Below are positions 1 to 10,391 of a DNA stretch of 64,000 bases, piece after piece. The stretch is from Tulasnella sp. 424 (Eukaryota > Basidiomycota > Agaricomycetes > Cantharellales > Tulasnellaceae): positions 375,480-439,479 of the forward strand of contig WSUB01000003.1 of assembly GCA_019633425.1 (NCBI GenBank), written 5' to 3'. Position 1 is the first letter of the stretch. Each line of letters begins with the position of its first letter. A program made the position numbers and the translations under genes. A model generated the notes under the pieces. The model had not been told where the DNA came from and did no database searches. It was given only the letters and a program-made list of their open reading frames with translations.

Positions 1-921
1 GCTACCAGCACTCCTCCTACTACGTCCACCTCTTCCTCATCTTCGGCTTCTGTATCATCCACGAACTCCGCGGGCTCTTCCACGACGACAGCTGCCACCT
101 CCTCAACTGCATCCGTCACCTCAACCTCCTCCTCTTCTTCTTCATCACCTTCGTCCTCAACCACGTCGGCGGCATCGACTACGAATTCGGATACATCCAC
201 GGATTTCGCTTCGGTTTCGACGACTGCCACTTCAGATGCGTCGACCACCACCCAGATGACCTCCACAACGGCAAGAAGGACAAGAACCAGGCGGCCAACG
301 ACGACAACCTCACCACAAGCAACTACCTCGTCCAGCTCTACTTCAGTTCAGACGTCAACCACGTCGACTACGTCTTCTGCAGATCCTACTGAGAGCGTTT
401 CCATGGATCTCCGTAAGTAGCCCCGTCTATAACTTGGTCCTCTTTGCCGACTAACGATGTATCTTTCTAATGCAATTTAGAAAATGGACGGGATGCGATT
501 GCCTTGAATCACAAGTACCAAAGTATCGTCGCTGGGACCTCGTGCATAAGTGAGCCTTTGCCGTCGCGTTCAGTTGCTCATCGCTGAGCTAATTCGTCCG
601 CTTTCTTCCACCCCAAATCAGATTACGATATTGGCTGCATTGGGGACGCATTCGCTCAGTGCGTCTGGGGAACGTGGGTTGCAACGAAATGCCCGGCTGG
701 CACGGTATGCGCAGCGTTGCCCAACGTTGGCGCCCCTGGAACTGTAAGTGCAGATGCTTCGGGGCTCCCTCCTCAGCGAAACTCACCATTCCTCCGTGCA
801 GAGCATTGCATGCACGACACCCGCAGACCGGGATATGCGTATCGCGATCACAGGCGCCACTCTCAAGATGAAGCGCCACCGCAAGCACAACCGCATTGGT
901 TCCAGGCATCATAGGTCTTGA
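1..921 (+). CDS. 3' part of a Ser/Thr-rich secreted-type protein with a C-terminal CBM19 chitin-binding domain
   Basis: Partial gene; its 5' end lies outside the window. Four exons are visible: <1-412, 481-549, 622-743 and 802-921, with GT...AG introns of 58-72 nt and phases that agree. The first about 125 residues are almost entirely Ser, Thr, Ala and Pro with a short Arg/Thr stretch, the kind of O-glycosylated linker common in fungal wall proteins. The last three exons give a run with spaced Cys residues and the signature pattern of a family 19 carbohydrate-binding module: 'GRDAIALN', then 'GCIGDAFAQCV', 'CPAGTVCAALP' and 'SIACTT'. In known proteins this module binds chitin and is often attached to GH18 chitinases or stands alone. 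After it comes a short basic tail (KMKRHRKHNR) and the TGA stop. Whether a catalytic domain lies upstream cannot be seen. The domain call is from motif recognition only. Confidence 0.75.
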
Positions 922-1185
922 GTTCGTGTTGGGCGTTTGACTCTGTTGCATTTAGTTTCCCTCCAATTTTCACCCTAGCACTCTTTAGCACGCGATGTGT
1001 AGAGGTAGAGAAATGGTGATCATTGTTCCGAGAATTTGGTCATTAAGTACTTGAAGTGCGATTAAAGTGAATGAACGAGAAACAACAAAACGAGTTGACA
1101 AAGCAGTGAGAAGGAGCGGGAGTGTCGAAGATGGAGGGTACTGCATACGGTACTTTTTGTGGAACGAATGTACCACTTCACTCGT

Positions 1186-4100
1186 CTAGAAGACGTCACG
1201 GTTAGATTGCTTCTTGTCAGACAGAGCGCGGTTCATGAAGTTCTGAATTTCCAACTTGTGCTGGGACTGGAAGAATAAATCAACATCAGCTGATATCCTA
1301 TGCAGGTCGGAGAAGAGTACTCTTACCTTGCTGCCCGTAGCGACCGAGCTGTATGGAGGACGTCCAGCATAGTTGGGGAACTTGTCTTGATGGTGTTGGG
1401 TCTTGCTGCCGGCGGTCATGATACGGGATCCAACATAAGTCCAGGCACCGGCGTTGAGAGGCTCCTCCTGGCACCAGGTCAGCTCAGCATTAGGATACTT
1501 GTCGAGGTGAGGCGTGATCTAAAACAATCGTGGAATAGTCAGCAAAAAGCGTGCACTTTGCACGGGGCCGAGCAGCTCACCAAATCGTAAGGGAACGGTG
1601 AGATCTGCTCAAGACGGCTGATGGCGATATCCTTGATGCCACGAGCATCACGTTCCTTGACAAGTTGATAATAGACTTGACCAGTGCAAAGAATGTGACG
1701 ACGGATCTTCTCGGGTTCAACGAGGCCTTCTCCCGATTCGGGAATGTATCGCTGGAAGGTAGACTCGCCGGCCATTTCGTTGAGGTTCGAACGAGCTTCA
1801 GGGGCACGCAGAAGCGACTTGGAGAAGAAAACGATAAGCTGCGCAAAGACAATGTCCATTAGCAAGTCTGGTTTCAAAATCACCACGGAGTTTCCTTACA
1901 GGCTTTCGGAATTCACGACGCACTTGACGACGCAAGATGTGGAAGTAGTTGGCGGGAGTCCTGAAACGATCTCGAGATCAACAAAGGGGAAAAGGAGCAG
2001 CAAGTCAGGAAGGACTTACGAAGGATAAACGATCTGCATGTTGCAGTCTTGATGCTGGCGAGCCAACTTCTCTTCCGAGGGGTAGATGTGTGGGTGGTCG
2101 TCGCACAACTGCAAGAAGCGCTCAAGGCGTCCACTAGAGTGCTCCGGTCCTTGTCCATCATAGCCATGAGGCAAGCTCATGACCAAGCCAGTCCTCTGCA
2201 ACCATTTCCTCTCCCCAGAAGCGATGAACTGGTCGATGATACACTGAGCGTTGTTCGCAAAGTCACCGAACTGAGCCTCCCACATTGTCAATGAATCGGG
2301 GGAGACAAGGGAATAACCGAGTTCGAAGCCAAGAGTACCGAATTCGGAAAGATGGGAGTTGCAGACGACGAACTTGGCTTGGTCATTGCCAAGATTGTTA
2401 AGGGGGATGTACTGCTTCTCGGTCTCTTGGTCGTTGAGAACAGCGTGGCGTTGAGAGAATGTACCACGCTCGACATCCTGGCCGGAAACACGGACGTGGA
2501 CGTTCTCAAGGACGAGTGAACCGAAGGCGAGAGCTTCAGCGGTGGCCCAGTCAATGCCGGCTCCCTCCTCTACGGACTTGCCACGGGTGTTCAAGATACG
2601 GGCGAGATTACGGTGGACGTTGAAGCCCTGAGGGTAGCTGGAGATGGTCTGACCAATCTTTTTGAGGACGTCCTCTGGTACACCCGTTGGGTTGTGAGGA
2701 AGGACATTCTCTGCCAACTCTTTAGGGCTGGGGAAGCCCTCCCATGCGCTGGACAGCCATTCTCGAGCGGTTGGGTGATAATCCTTGGCGGCATTGGAAG
2801 CGTTCTCCAACATGCCCTGAACCCACTTGCGATGCTCGTCAATATCCTCCTTTGTGAAGGTACCCTCCTTGATCAACGCTTCGGTGTACTTGGTCAACGG
2901 AGTGGGCTGCTTCTCAATAGCCTTGTACATCTTTGGCTGGGTGAAGCTGGGCTGGTCCGTCTCGTTGTGGCCGTAGCGACGATAGCAGACAATGTCGATG
3001 ACGACGTCCTTCTTCCACTTGGCACGCCAATCAGCGGCAAGCTGGCAAACGAAGGTGACGGCTTCGGGGTCGTCGCCGTTGACGTGGAAGATGGGAGCGT
3101 CGATGGACTTGGCAATGTCGGATGGGTAGGCCGTGGATCGAGAGAATCTCGGGTTCGTCGTGAAGCCAATCTGGTTGTTGACGATAAGGTGGATGGTTCC
3201 TCCAGTGCCGTAGTGTGGGAGATTGTGCATGCCGGTGGTTTCGTATACGACACCTTGGCCGGCGAAGGCGGCGTCACCATGCAAGAGGACACCCATCGAC
3301 TGGGTGTGGTTTTGCTCGTCACCCTCAAAGTGCTGGATGGCTCGGACCTTTCCAACAACGACAGGGTCCTCGGCTTCCAAGTGCGAAGGATTGGCGACAA
3401 GGGATAACGAAACCTTCTTGCCGGAAGGCGTAGGACGAATGTAATTGGCGCCTAGATCTAAAAAAGGTTTAGGTTTAGCTGGCTTGAAACGGATGCCTAA
3501 GGAAAGGGGGAACATACGGTACTTGACGTCTCCTCCACCGGACTCATCAACATCCTTTCCGGCGAATTCGTTGAGAATGGCCTCAATCGGCTTGCGAACG
3601 ACGTTGGCGAGAACGTTCAAACGACCACGATGCGGCATTCCCATGACGATGGACTTGACGCCATGCTCGACAGAGCGATCAATGAGAGCCTTCATACCGG
3701 GAATCAAAGATTCACATCCCTCGAGACCGAAACGCTTCTCATTCGGGTGCTTGCTGGCGACGAACTTCTCGAAAAGCTCAGACCACATAAGACGGTCGAG
3801 AATCATCCGCTTCTCTTCAACAGTGTAGTTGACAGCTTTCGGGATTTCGACGCGCTCTCGGATCCAGTCGCACTGGTCCTTGTCCGGAATGTGAACGTAC
3901 TCGACACCGACGTGACCACCTGCGTCGGATCGTTAGCCCCATTGAAGCGATCGAGATGAAAGTGAAATGGGCGTACAGTAGATGCTCTTGCAAGTGTTGA
4001 TAATCTCGCGTAAAGTCATGTCCTTGCGGCCTTCCCTGGCATAATGGGGCAGAATACCAGGACCAAGGGAGAAGGTCTTGTTAAGGTCTTTTTCGGTAAA

Positions 4101-4802
4101 GCCATAATGGCTGAGTTCGAGTTCAGCTGGAGTTCGGCCGTCAAGGTCGGCATCGAGTAGCCCGAGAGGGTCAAGATTCGCGACATGGTGACCACGAACT
4201 TGGTAAGCACGGACGAGGAGTTGCACCTGGAAGAGGAGAAAGGAGTCACTACGTCATCCCAAAGATATGTGAAGACGGCAAAGCAAAAGGAGGCGATTAA
4301 TCCACCCCCAAACGTGGATCGAACAAGTCGCCAACGGGGTGGCTGGCGACGGGGTCTGGTCATGCGGCCTGGGACGACCCTGAGCACGTTTGTTTGCATA
4401 TCCGAGGGGTGACGTGAGGGAAGCTCTCAGGTGGTGCAGAATGCTCACCTTCAAATGGTCGGAGAGGTCGTTGCCACCAGCAATGTGCAGAGAGGGCGCA
4501 CCTCCAGCGGCCTCTGGCATATGGAAGGGCGGGGGCTGGAATGCTTGAGAGCTGGGAATTCCTTTGTCAAGCGCAGAAAAGTAGGCGTCCCATGAAGCGT
4601 GGACGGATGAAGAATCCTCCTTCCACCGCCTGTACATCTCCTCCGCGTAGTACGCATTCGAGCCGTTTGCAAAGATGTCGTTGGGCGAAGGAGGCGTCGC
4701 TGGAGTAGCGAGGAAGCGAGCGTGGCTGGCGAGGGCGGCCCTAGCAGCTCGCTGGGGGATGTTGCGAGCTGCGATTCTTGGTATTGACTGTAATGCCTGC
4801 AT
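1186..4802 (-). CDS. KGD1: 2-oxoglutarate dehydrogenase E1 component (mitochondrial)
   Basis: Thiamine-diphosphate E1 subunit of the 2-oxoglutarate dehydrogenase complex, which decarboxylates 2-oxoglutarate on the way to succinyl-CoA in the TCA cycle. Eight exons in coding order: 4802-4449, 4226-3977, 3919-3518, 3457-2020, 1960-1900, 1838-1581, 1518-1327, 1266-1186, giving 1011 residues, close to the usual fungal length of about 1010. The N-terminus is Arg/Ala-rich without acids for about 35 residues, as expected for a mitochondrial presequence. Recognisable blocks are 'DPSSVHxSWDAYF'-like early sequence, '[16 protein letters not shown]', '[14 protein letters not shown]', '[16 protein letters not shown]', '[15 protein letters not shown]', '[18 protein letters not shown]', '[15 protein letters not shown]' and '[17 protein letters not shown]'. 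It matches the OGDH type rather than the oxoadipate-specific DHTKD1 type. The first intron (222 nt) is much longer than the others. The start ATG at 4802 was chosen because upstream in-frame sequence does not look like protein. Confidence 0.95.
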
Positions 4803-5018
4803 CGTTGTCCCTGCCGATGACAAGAAACCAGAGGATGTAGGATCAAGAGAGGATTGGTGGTTGGGTTTTTTGTAGGTGTGGAAATGAGAGCGGCCGGTTT
4901 CGAAATACGCGAATGGCTCTCTGCGTGACCAAGTCTCGCTTTCCCGCGGCTCGTTTCTTTCCACGTATCCTCCCGACACATTCCCCGCCCTCCGCAACAA
5001 GAAAGTTGAAGCAAACCG
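4803..5018. promoter_or_regulatory. Shared divergent promoter between KGD1 and the CoA-transferase gene
   Basis: Only 216 bases separate the two start codons, so both promoters must lie here or overlap the first exons. I see no clear TATA box. The close head-to-head arrangement is compatible with co-regulation, but this is inference. Confidence 0.5.
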
Positions 5019-6820
5019 ATGTTGTCCCTCTGCAAAGCGTCGGTTTCCCCCGGACTACGCGCTACTCGCTATATTCAAGCATCCAAAGCTGTCTCCGGCA
5101 GCGTTCGATACCTCAGACTCGATGCCGCCGACACCGAACCGGCCCGTAGCGGCATCCCGCCCCCACTCACCGGAATCCGAATCGTCGACTTGACACGCGT
5201 TTTGGCCGGTCCTACAGCAACGATGTTATTGGCAGACCTGGGAGCAGACGTCATCAAAGTGGAAGAAGTGTCCCGAGGGGATGATACTCGGTCCTGGAGT
5301 CCTCCAGCGGCACCTTTGGCAGATTCCGCACCCGCCTCCGCATCCCACTTGCCAGCGGAATCGGCGTATTTCCTCGCGGTGAACAGAAACAAACGAAGCA
5401 TTACGGTTAATTTTAAGAAGCCGGAAGGCTTGGAGGTCGTACATGACCTCATTCGGAAAGCAGATGTGCTGGTCGAGAATTTCATTCCGGGGAAGCTCGC
5501 AGAGATGGGTCTTGGGTGGGAGGACTGTCGGGAAATTAACCCCAGGTTGATTTACGCGTCAATAACCGGTTCGTACCTTTCTATACCCTTTGATGGTCGC
5601 GATACTCGATGTTGACGTCGTTTTCCGCTTCGTTAGGGTATGGCCAAACAGGCCCGTACAGGAAAGCCGCTGGATATGACGTCGTCATAGAAGGTACGGT
5701 TGTTCTTTGTCGTCTAGCTCCATCTTCCTGACGTCCTACTTCAAGTAAAGGCGAAGCTGGTCTAATGCACATTACGGGAGAACCTGACCGACCTCCATGC
5801 AAAGTCGGTGTCGCGGTGACGGACATATCCACTGGGTTGTACGCCCACGGAAGCATACTCGCAGCCTTGCTGTCGCGACAACAAACCGGAAAGGGTGTTT
5901 GGATTGACGTCAACCTGTTCGAAACTCAGGTAAAAGGAGGTGGTAAGGATATTGGCAACGGGAATTGACAATCACTTGCGCGTCTCGTTTTTTAGATAGC
6001 CGGTCTAGCGAACATTGCTTCAAACTATCTCATTGCAGGGGCAGAAGGCTCGAGGCACGGCACGGCACATCCTTCGATCGTTCCTTACCAGGTCTTCCCT
6101 TGCAAGGACGGTTTCCTGATGATCGGAGCAGGGAACGATAAACAGGTGGGGCTATATTTCAATAAAATCATGGCTTCACGAAAATTCATGCCTTCTTTCA
6201 TATATATTTTTTTCAGTTCGCCACCCTAGCAACCAAGATCCTCGACCGTCCAGGACTGGCACAGGACGAGCGTTTCGCCACCAACTCCGCGCGGGTGGCA
6301 CATCGGAAAACACTTGTACCGATACTGACCGAGATCCTGATGGAGCATGATAGAGATCACTGGCTCAAAAAGTTCAACGGCCAAGGGTAAGTCGGTGGTT
6401 AGCAGTCAAGCGGCAAGATGCTGACTTGAGAGGTGCGGTTCGCAGTGTACCCTTCGGCCCCATCAACAATATCCAACAAACTTTTGAACACCCTCAGGCT
6501 AAAGCTCGTGGAATTACTGTCGAAGTCGAGGTAAGCCGAAAGCTTTGTTGATTTGAACCTGCTCTAACGGGGACGTCCCTCCGCCTTCACAGCATCCCCG
6601 AGCCGGGCCTATCAAACTCGTGGCTCCAGCAGTGTCTTATAACGGCAAGCGCATGCCGGTGAAACGGGCTCCACCATACCTCTCACAGCATACTGACGAA
6701 GTAAGGAGCGGATTAAATAGGTGGAGTACCTCGATTGACCACCTTTTCTAGGTTTTGAGAAAGGAACTTGGATACAGCGAAGACAAGATCGCTCGGCTTC
6801 GAGAACAGAAGATTATATAG
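5019..6820 (+). CDS. Class III (CaiB/BaiF) CoA-transferase, SUGCT-like
   Basis: Eight exons: 5019-5568, 5637-5693, 5751-5929, 5996-6145, 6217-6386, 6446-6530, 6593-6700, 6752-6820; 455 residues with all phases consistent. Class III CoA-transferases move CoA between carboxylic acids through an aspartyl-CoA intermediate. The closest family I recognise is succinate-hydroxymethylglutarate CoA-transferase (human SUGCT), which uses succinyl-CoA to activate glutarate. Visible blocks: '[27 protein letters not shown]' region early, '[12 protein letters not shown]', '[18 protein letters not shown]', '[19 protein letters not shown]' with the probable nucleophilic Asp at about residue 227, '[19 protein letters not shown]' region, and '[15 protein letters not shown]'. 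The N-terminal 45 residues are basic and Ser-rich, suggesting mitochondrial import. It is divergent from KGD1, whose pathway makes succinyl-CoA, the likely CoA donor. Exact acceptor specificity cannot be read from sequence. Confidence 0.88.
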
Positions 6821-6848
6821 CATATTGTTCAGAGGCAAATGGATACGT

Positions 6849-7919
6849 TTAGTCGTACTTTACTTGTGTCCCGATACCCTTCTCCTTCGCCAATCCAGCG
6901 ACCAACGAGGCGATCGCAACGTCCTGAACACCGACCCCAACGCTCTTAAATATCGTGATAGCATCACCTCCGAGCTTTGTTTCCTGGCGTTGAGCGGAAA
7001 ACTTTCCTATCTCAACGATTTTTCTGTCCAGTTGATATTTCTCCCCATCCCTCCATCCTGCCTGAATCAGGTCTCCGGCTTCCTTCCAACATGCCTCCCT
7101 TGAGTCGACCAAGATCACCTCCGCACGACGCACTAATTCTTCGTCTACTTCACGCATGTCGGGCGTATAGCTCCCAATTAGGTTCAAGTGAGCTCCCGGT
7201 TTCACCCAATTGGATGGAAAGAGCGGAACTTTTGACGAGGTCGCTGTGCATACAAGGTCTGCACTCCTCACCGCTTCCTCCACCTGCGTTCCGTCGGATG
7301 AAACCAACCCTTTAATTTTGGTCTCGAGATGGGGAAACCGTCGCTTGAGATCCTGAACTAGTTCTCTAAGCCTTTCGTTGTCCGACCGATTGATTACAGT
7401 GACCTCCTGTATGGAGCTCCCGTAGAGCTCTGGATGCAGGAACAGCCTCGCGTGAAAACCCATTTGCAATCCTGCTCCGAATAGGACCAAATGTTTCGGC
7501 GCGGGCTTGCCCGGTCTGAAGAGGGAAGTCGCGAGAGCCGACCCAGCGGCGTTGCGTAATGCGGTCAAGGTTCTCGCATTGACGATCGCGTCCACCCTTC
7601 CGGTATCGGAGTTGACGATCGCCGTGGTGGCCGGTAGTCCGACAGGCGCTTGGCTTTGGGTAGAATCTTTGGGGACCGATACAATTTTTATTGCGGTTCC
7701 GGCGGGGGGCCAGTACGATGGCATGAACAGGGTGCTTTGGTGTGGGGTCTGCACTGCCGTCCTTTCCGGTGATTGAATCCCCGGCTCCAACTCCGTACCG
7801 GAAGCGCCGTCCCTCGAAAGGTCGACGAACACTTTACGCATCAGATTGATAAGCTGGGTAGGCGGGACGGCTTCCGTCAGCGATTCAACGTCGGAAGATG
7901 ATAGAATGAGAAGGGACAT
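6849..7919 (-). CDS. Ornithine cyclodeaminase / mu-crystallin family protein
   Basis: A single open frame of 356 residues without introns, unusual among its heavily split neighbours. The family contains bacterial ornithine cyclodeaminase, alanine dehydrogenase and mammalian mu-crystallin (CRYM), a ketimine reductase acting in lysine breakdown through cyclic ketimines. Seen here: the 'IKIVSVP' block with its conserved Lys (about residue 78), 'TALRNAAGSALAT' with the conserved Arg (about 123), the dinucleotide-binding 'GAGLQMG' (148-154), 'ADLVCTATSSKVPLFPSNWVKPG' region and 'GSYTPDMREVDEELV', which are typical. It is convergent with the CoA-transferase, with only 28 bases between their stop codons. 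The substrate is unknown; imine reduction or amino-acid deamination are both possible. Lack of introns could reflect lineage loss, retroposition or transfer; base composition gives no obvious answer by eye. Confidence 0.88.
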   Translation of the reverse strand: MSLLILSSSDVESLTEAVPPTQLINLMRKVFVDLSRDGASGTELEPGIQSPERTAVQTPHQSTLFMPSYWPPAGTAIKIVSVPKDSTQSQAPVGLPATTAIVNSDTGRVDAIVNARTLTALRNAAGSALATSLFRPGKPAPKHLVLFGAGLQMGFHARLFLHPELYGSSIQEVTVINRSDNERLRELVQDLKRRFPHLETKIKGLVSSDGTQVEEAVRSADLVCTATSSKVPLFPSNWVKPGAHLNLIGSYTPDMREVDEELVRRAEVILVDSREACWKEAGDLIQAGWRDGEKYQLDRKIVEIGKFSAQRQETKLGGDAITIFKSVGVGVQDVAIASLVAGLAKEKGIGTQVKYD

Positions 7920-8314
7920 GATGCCGTGTTTTTTGACAGGGTCGACTCGGAATCGGAAGATGAGGTGGGTCGCAGTATCTAAGACAACCGAACGACACCA
8001 AGAATCAATTTCAGTGGTGCCGACTAGGGCTTTCGTAGAAGTATTTGAGACGAGAGGGAATGCTTCGCAGGAGGCTTGTCATCGTGATTGTGATGTTTGG
8101 TGATGCTTGCCACTGAATCGAGGCTCGAAGAAAGGCCGGGTCTTGATGGTGGGAGGTCCTGCCAGACAATCGAGTGGCTTGGTCTCGTAAAGCAAGTTAT
8201 TGGGTCTCAGGATCGCCGGGTTCAGAGCCTTGCGACGACGATGCTTGGGTTTGATACGCAAAGCTGCCCTCCTTCCCTCGAAACAGATTGACAAGTTGTA
8301 CTAGTTTAAACCCG
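7920..8314. other. Intergenic region upstream of the cyclodeaminase-family gene
   Basis: About 395 bases between the minus-strand start codon and the left edge of the first tandem repeat unit. It should hold the promoter of the cyclodeaminase-family gene. Small open frames on both strands lack any recognisable feature. No RNA gene or repeat was seen. Confidence 0.5.
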
Positions 8315-8552
8315 ATCCTGTGTTCAGCAGACCCATAGGTTTACAATGCACCCAAATTGGATTACTACTGGAATGATATAGCGATACACAACAATCCATG
8401 CCGCTTGCCTGTCGACCTTGGCTAGCCCCCAGTTCGGGCTAGCTTTTTTTGACATGATCAGTTCCTCTTCCTTTCTTCCACACCCGCTTCTCCAAGGGAT
8501 GACCGATTTCCGCAGGTGACAATGAGGGCGTTATTCCGCCAGCTATCGCTTG

Positions 8553-10009
8553 TCATTCAGCCTTGTCTTTCCTTTTCAGTTCATCAATGCCTGACTGTCG
8601 ACTTTCGGTACGGGACACAAGCTGCTCCAACTGAGCATCGATGCTAAACGCCTCAGAGGGCCCTTGTAAGGAGCTGGAAGCGGGTGAAGCGACACTCAGA
8701 GAACATTCCTAGAATATTGGATGCTAACCTACCAGGTCCTCTCAATCTGGTTGTTGAAGTCCTCGATATTGATGGCGCACTGCTGGAGAGATATGGCGTT
8801 CTAATACAAGGCGAAATGTCAACGTATGCGGATGGCGAAAATTCGATGCAACATCTGGTTGGGAAGGACTTACTCTAGTCATAGGCGTCTCGCCTTCGTC
8901 GATCGCCTGTATTACTTCCTTTAAGAACAGGGCAGCCTCTTGGCTTTGTTCTTTTATCCCCACCCAACCTGGCTGGAAAATATTCCAAGAGAACTCGGTC
9001 CATCCGTAGGCAAGGTAACCCAACCCGCTCTCCTCCTTATTCTGAATGTTATGGAGACGGCTGATCTCCTTGTGCGCTTGTTGACCGACAAGTTTGGTGA
9101 GTTCTTCGACCTCTTTAACAGCCTGCGCCGACGAGAGAATGAAGGAAGATGTGGAATTAAGATCTTGGCGCGCAGACAAAAGATTAGAGCAAATATTCGC
9201 GAGCGCCAAGCTTGAAGATCTCCACCGATGAACCTACCGTTGCGGAAGGATGCTCGATTAGTATTTGTAACGGAATAAACATTGCTCGGTGGTCCTAAAC
9301 GGCTTACTTCGTTGATAACCTTTCTAACTCCCTTAGTTCCCATGACTCGAAGCGATGTTTGCGTTGTATAAGAACTCCCTCTTCAAAGTTTCGGCCAAGT
9401 TGGCCAGGTTGTCTCTGAGGTCCTCCGGAGCTTCTAAAAGGTGCTCAAACTGCATGACCTTCCTAGAAAGGGTCATGAGGCTAGGTAAGGGGGTCACGAA
9501 TTCAGCAAGGTAAAACCATCTCAAGTCAGACTATGAACCTACTGGGATGTACTATTCTCCTGCTGCCTCGTGATACGAAGATCATTCAAACAATCAAAGA
9601 CGTCCGTTCCGATACTGATCTGTCCGGTGGAAGGTGGGCGCTCCAAGCTCCTAAATTTCTCCGTCTTGAATGCTGCGTGTCGGTCAGGTCCACAGCCGAT
9701 GCCAATTGCTTTGCACCACATATGGGTAACAGGGATAGAGGCCATAGGGGTCGCGATCGCACCGATAACTTCGGCTGGGTTGATCCTGGAGAGAGCGTCG
9801 GCGACGTTGCCGATTCCTTGAGTGATGGGGTAGAGCGTAATCGACAGTGCGACGACTGCGATGCTAATGAAGCCGACCACGATCACAAGAGGGGAGAGTT
9901 CCCGTCGTCGCTGTGGGGGATGAAAAAACGGCAGCAGAGGGGCATCTGTTTCATCCGCATACAGTTAGCGACACTCCAGTAATACTTGAAAATAGTACAA
10001 GTTACCCAT
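8553..10009 (-). pseudogene. Copy A of the TM/coiled-coil family, decayed
   Basis: Exons equivalent to the intact copies can be traced at 10009-10006, 9945-9543, 9480-9308, 9233-8874, 8800-8733 and 8694-8553. Compared with copies B and C it has four lesions. The first exon is reduced to ATGG by an 11-base loss. The second exon has lost the sequence for the acidic start and most of the proline-rich cytosolic part. The third exon carries a one-base insertion (GCTTCGAG against GCTCGAG) that leads to a TAA stop. The last exon has a TGA shortly after 'ELKRKDKAE'. The membrane segment, 'YPITQG', 'HLMTLSRKVMQFEH' and 'GYLAYGWTE' regions are still readable. The stretch 8315-8553 is the homologous 3' flank. 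Expression of a short truncated protein is possible but not expected. Confidence 0.85.
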
Positions 10010-10391
10010 TTTCGGGTTCGTAGAAGCACGGTAGGGGATTCCGCGTTATTACAGGAGGGATGTTGGATATGTATAGCGGCTGGCGCTAAGCATGAGAGGT
10101 GAACGGAAGTGAAACGGAGAACTCCCTCTCCAGAGACCGTATCTTATAGAGCTGAGCACGGAGGTGTCCTCCTCCCATGCGGCTCCTGCGAGGCAGGTCC
10201 AAGCACCAGCAAACAGCCCATTGCGCCCAAGGCATCTACCTCCACCGATTCCGTGCTCAGTAGATCCATAGTGTGTTTACAATGCGCTCAAGTTGATTTA
10301 TTACTCGAGTAGTATAGCGATACACAACAACTCATGCCGCTCACACAGTCGTCGTTGTTCAGGCAGGGGCTGGCCATCCAACCAGTACGGG
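10010..10391. other. Intergenic flank between copies A and B
   Basis: Contains the upstream (promoter-side) block of copy A, with the 'gagctgagcacggaggtg...gaggcaggtcc' repeat, and then the 3' flank of copy B. Everything here has a counterpart between copies B and C. No separate gene is seen. Confidence 0.6.

Noticed and set aside
1..412. Simple-sequence repeat
   Set aside because: The Thr/Ser codon-rich stretch is a coding linker with one open frame that splices into the CBM19 exons.
2613..3407. Open frame of 264 codons on plus inside KGD1
   Set aside because: It is antisense to the most conserved part of the E1 protein and has no motif of its own.
1186..4802. Assignment as DHTKD1 (oxoadipate dehydrogenase) to strengthen the lysine cluster
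   Set aside because: Length, N-terminal blocks and the C-terminal end fit fungal KGD1/OGDH instead.
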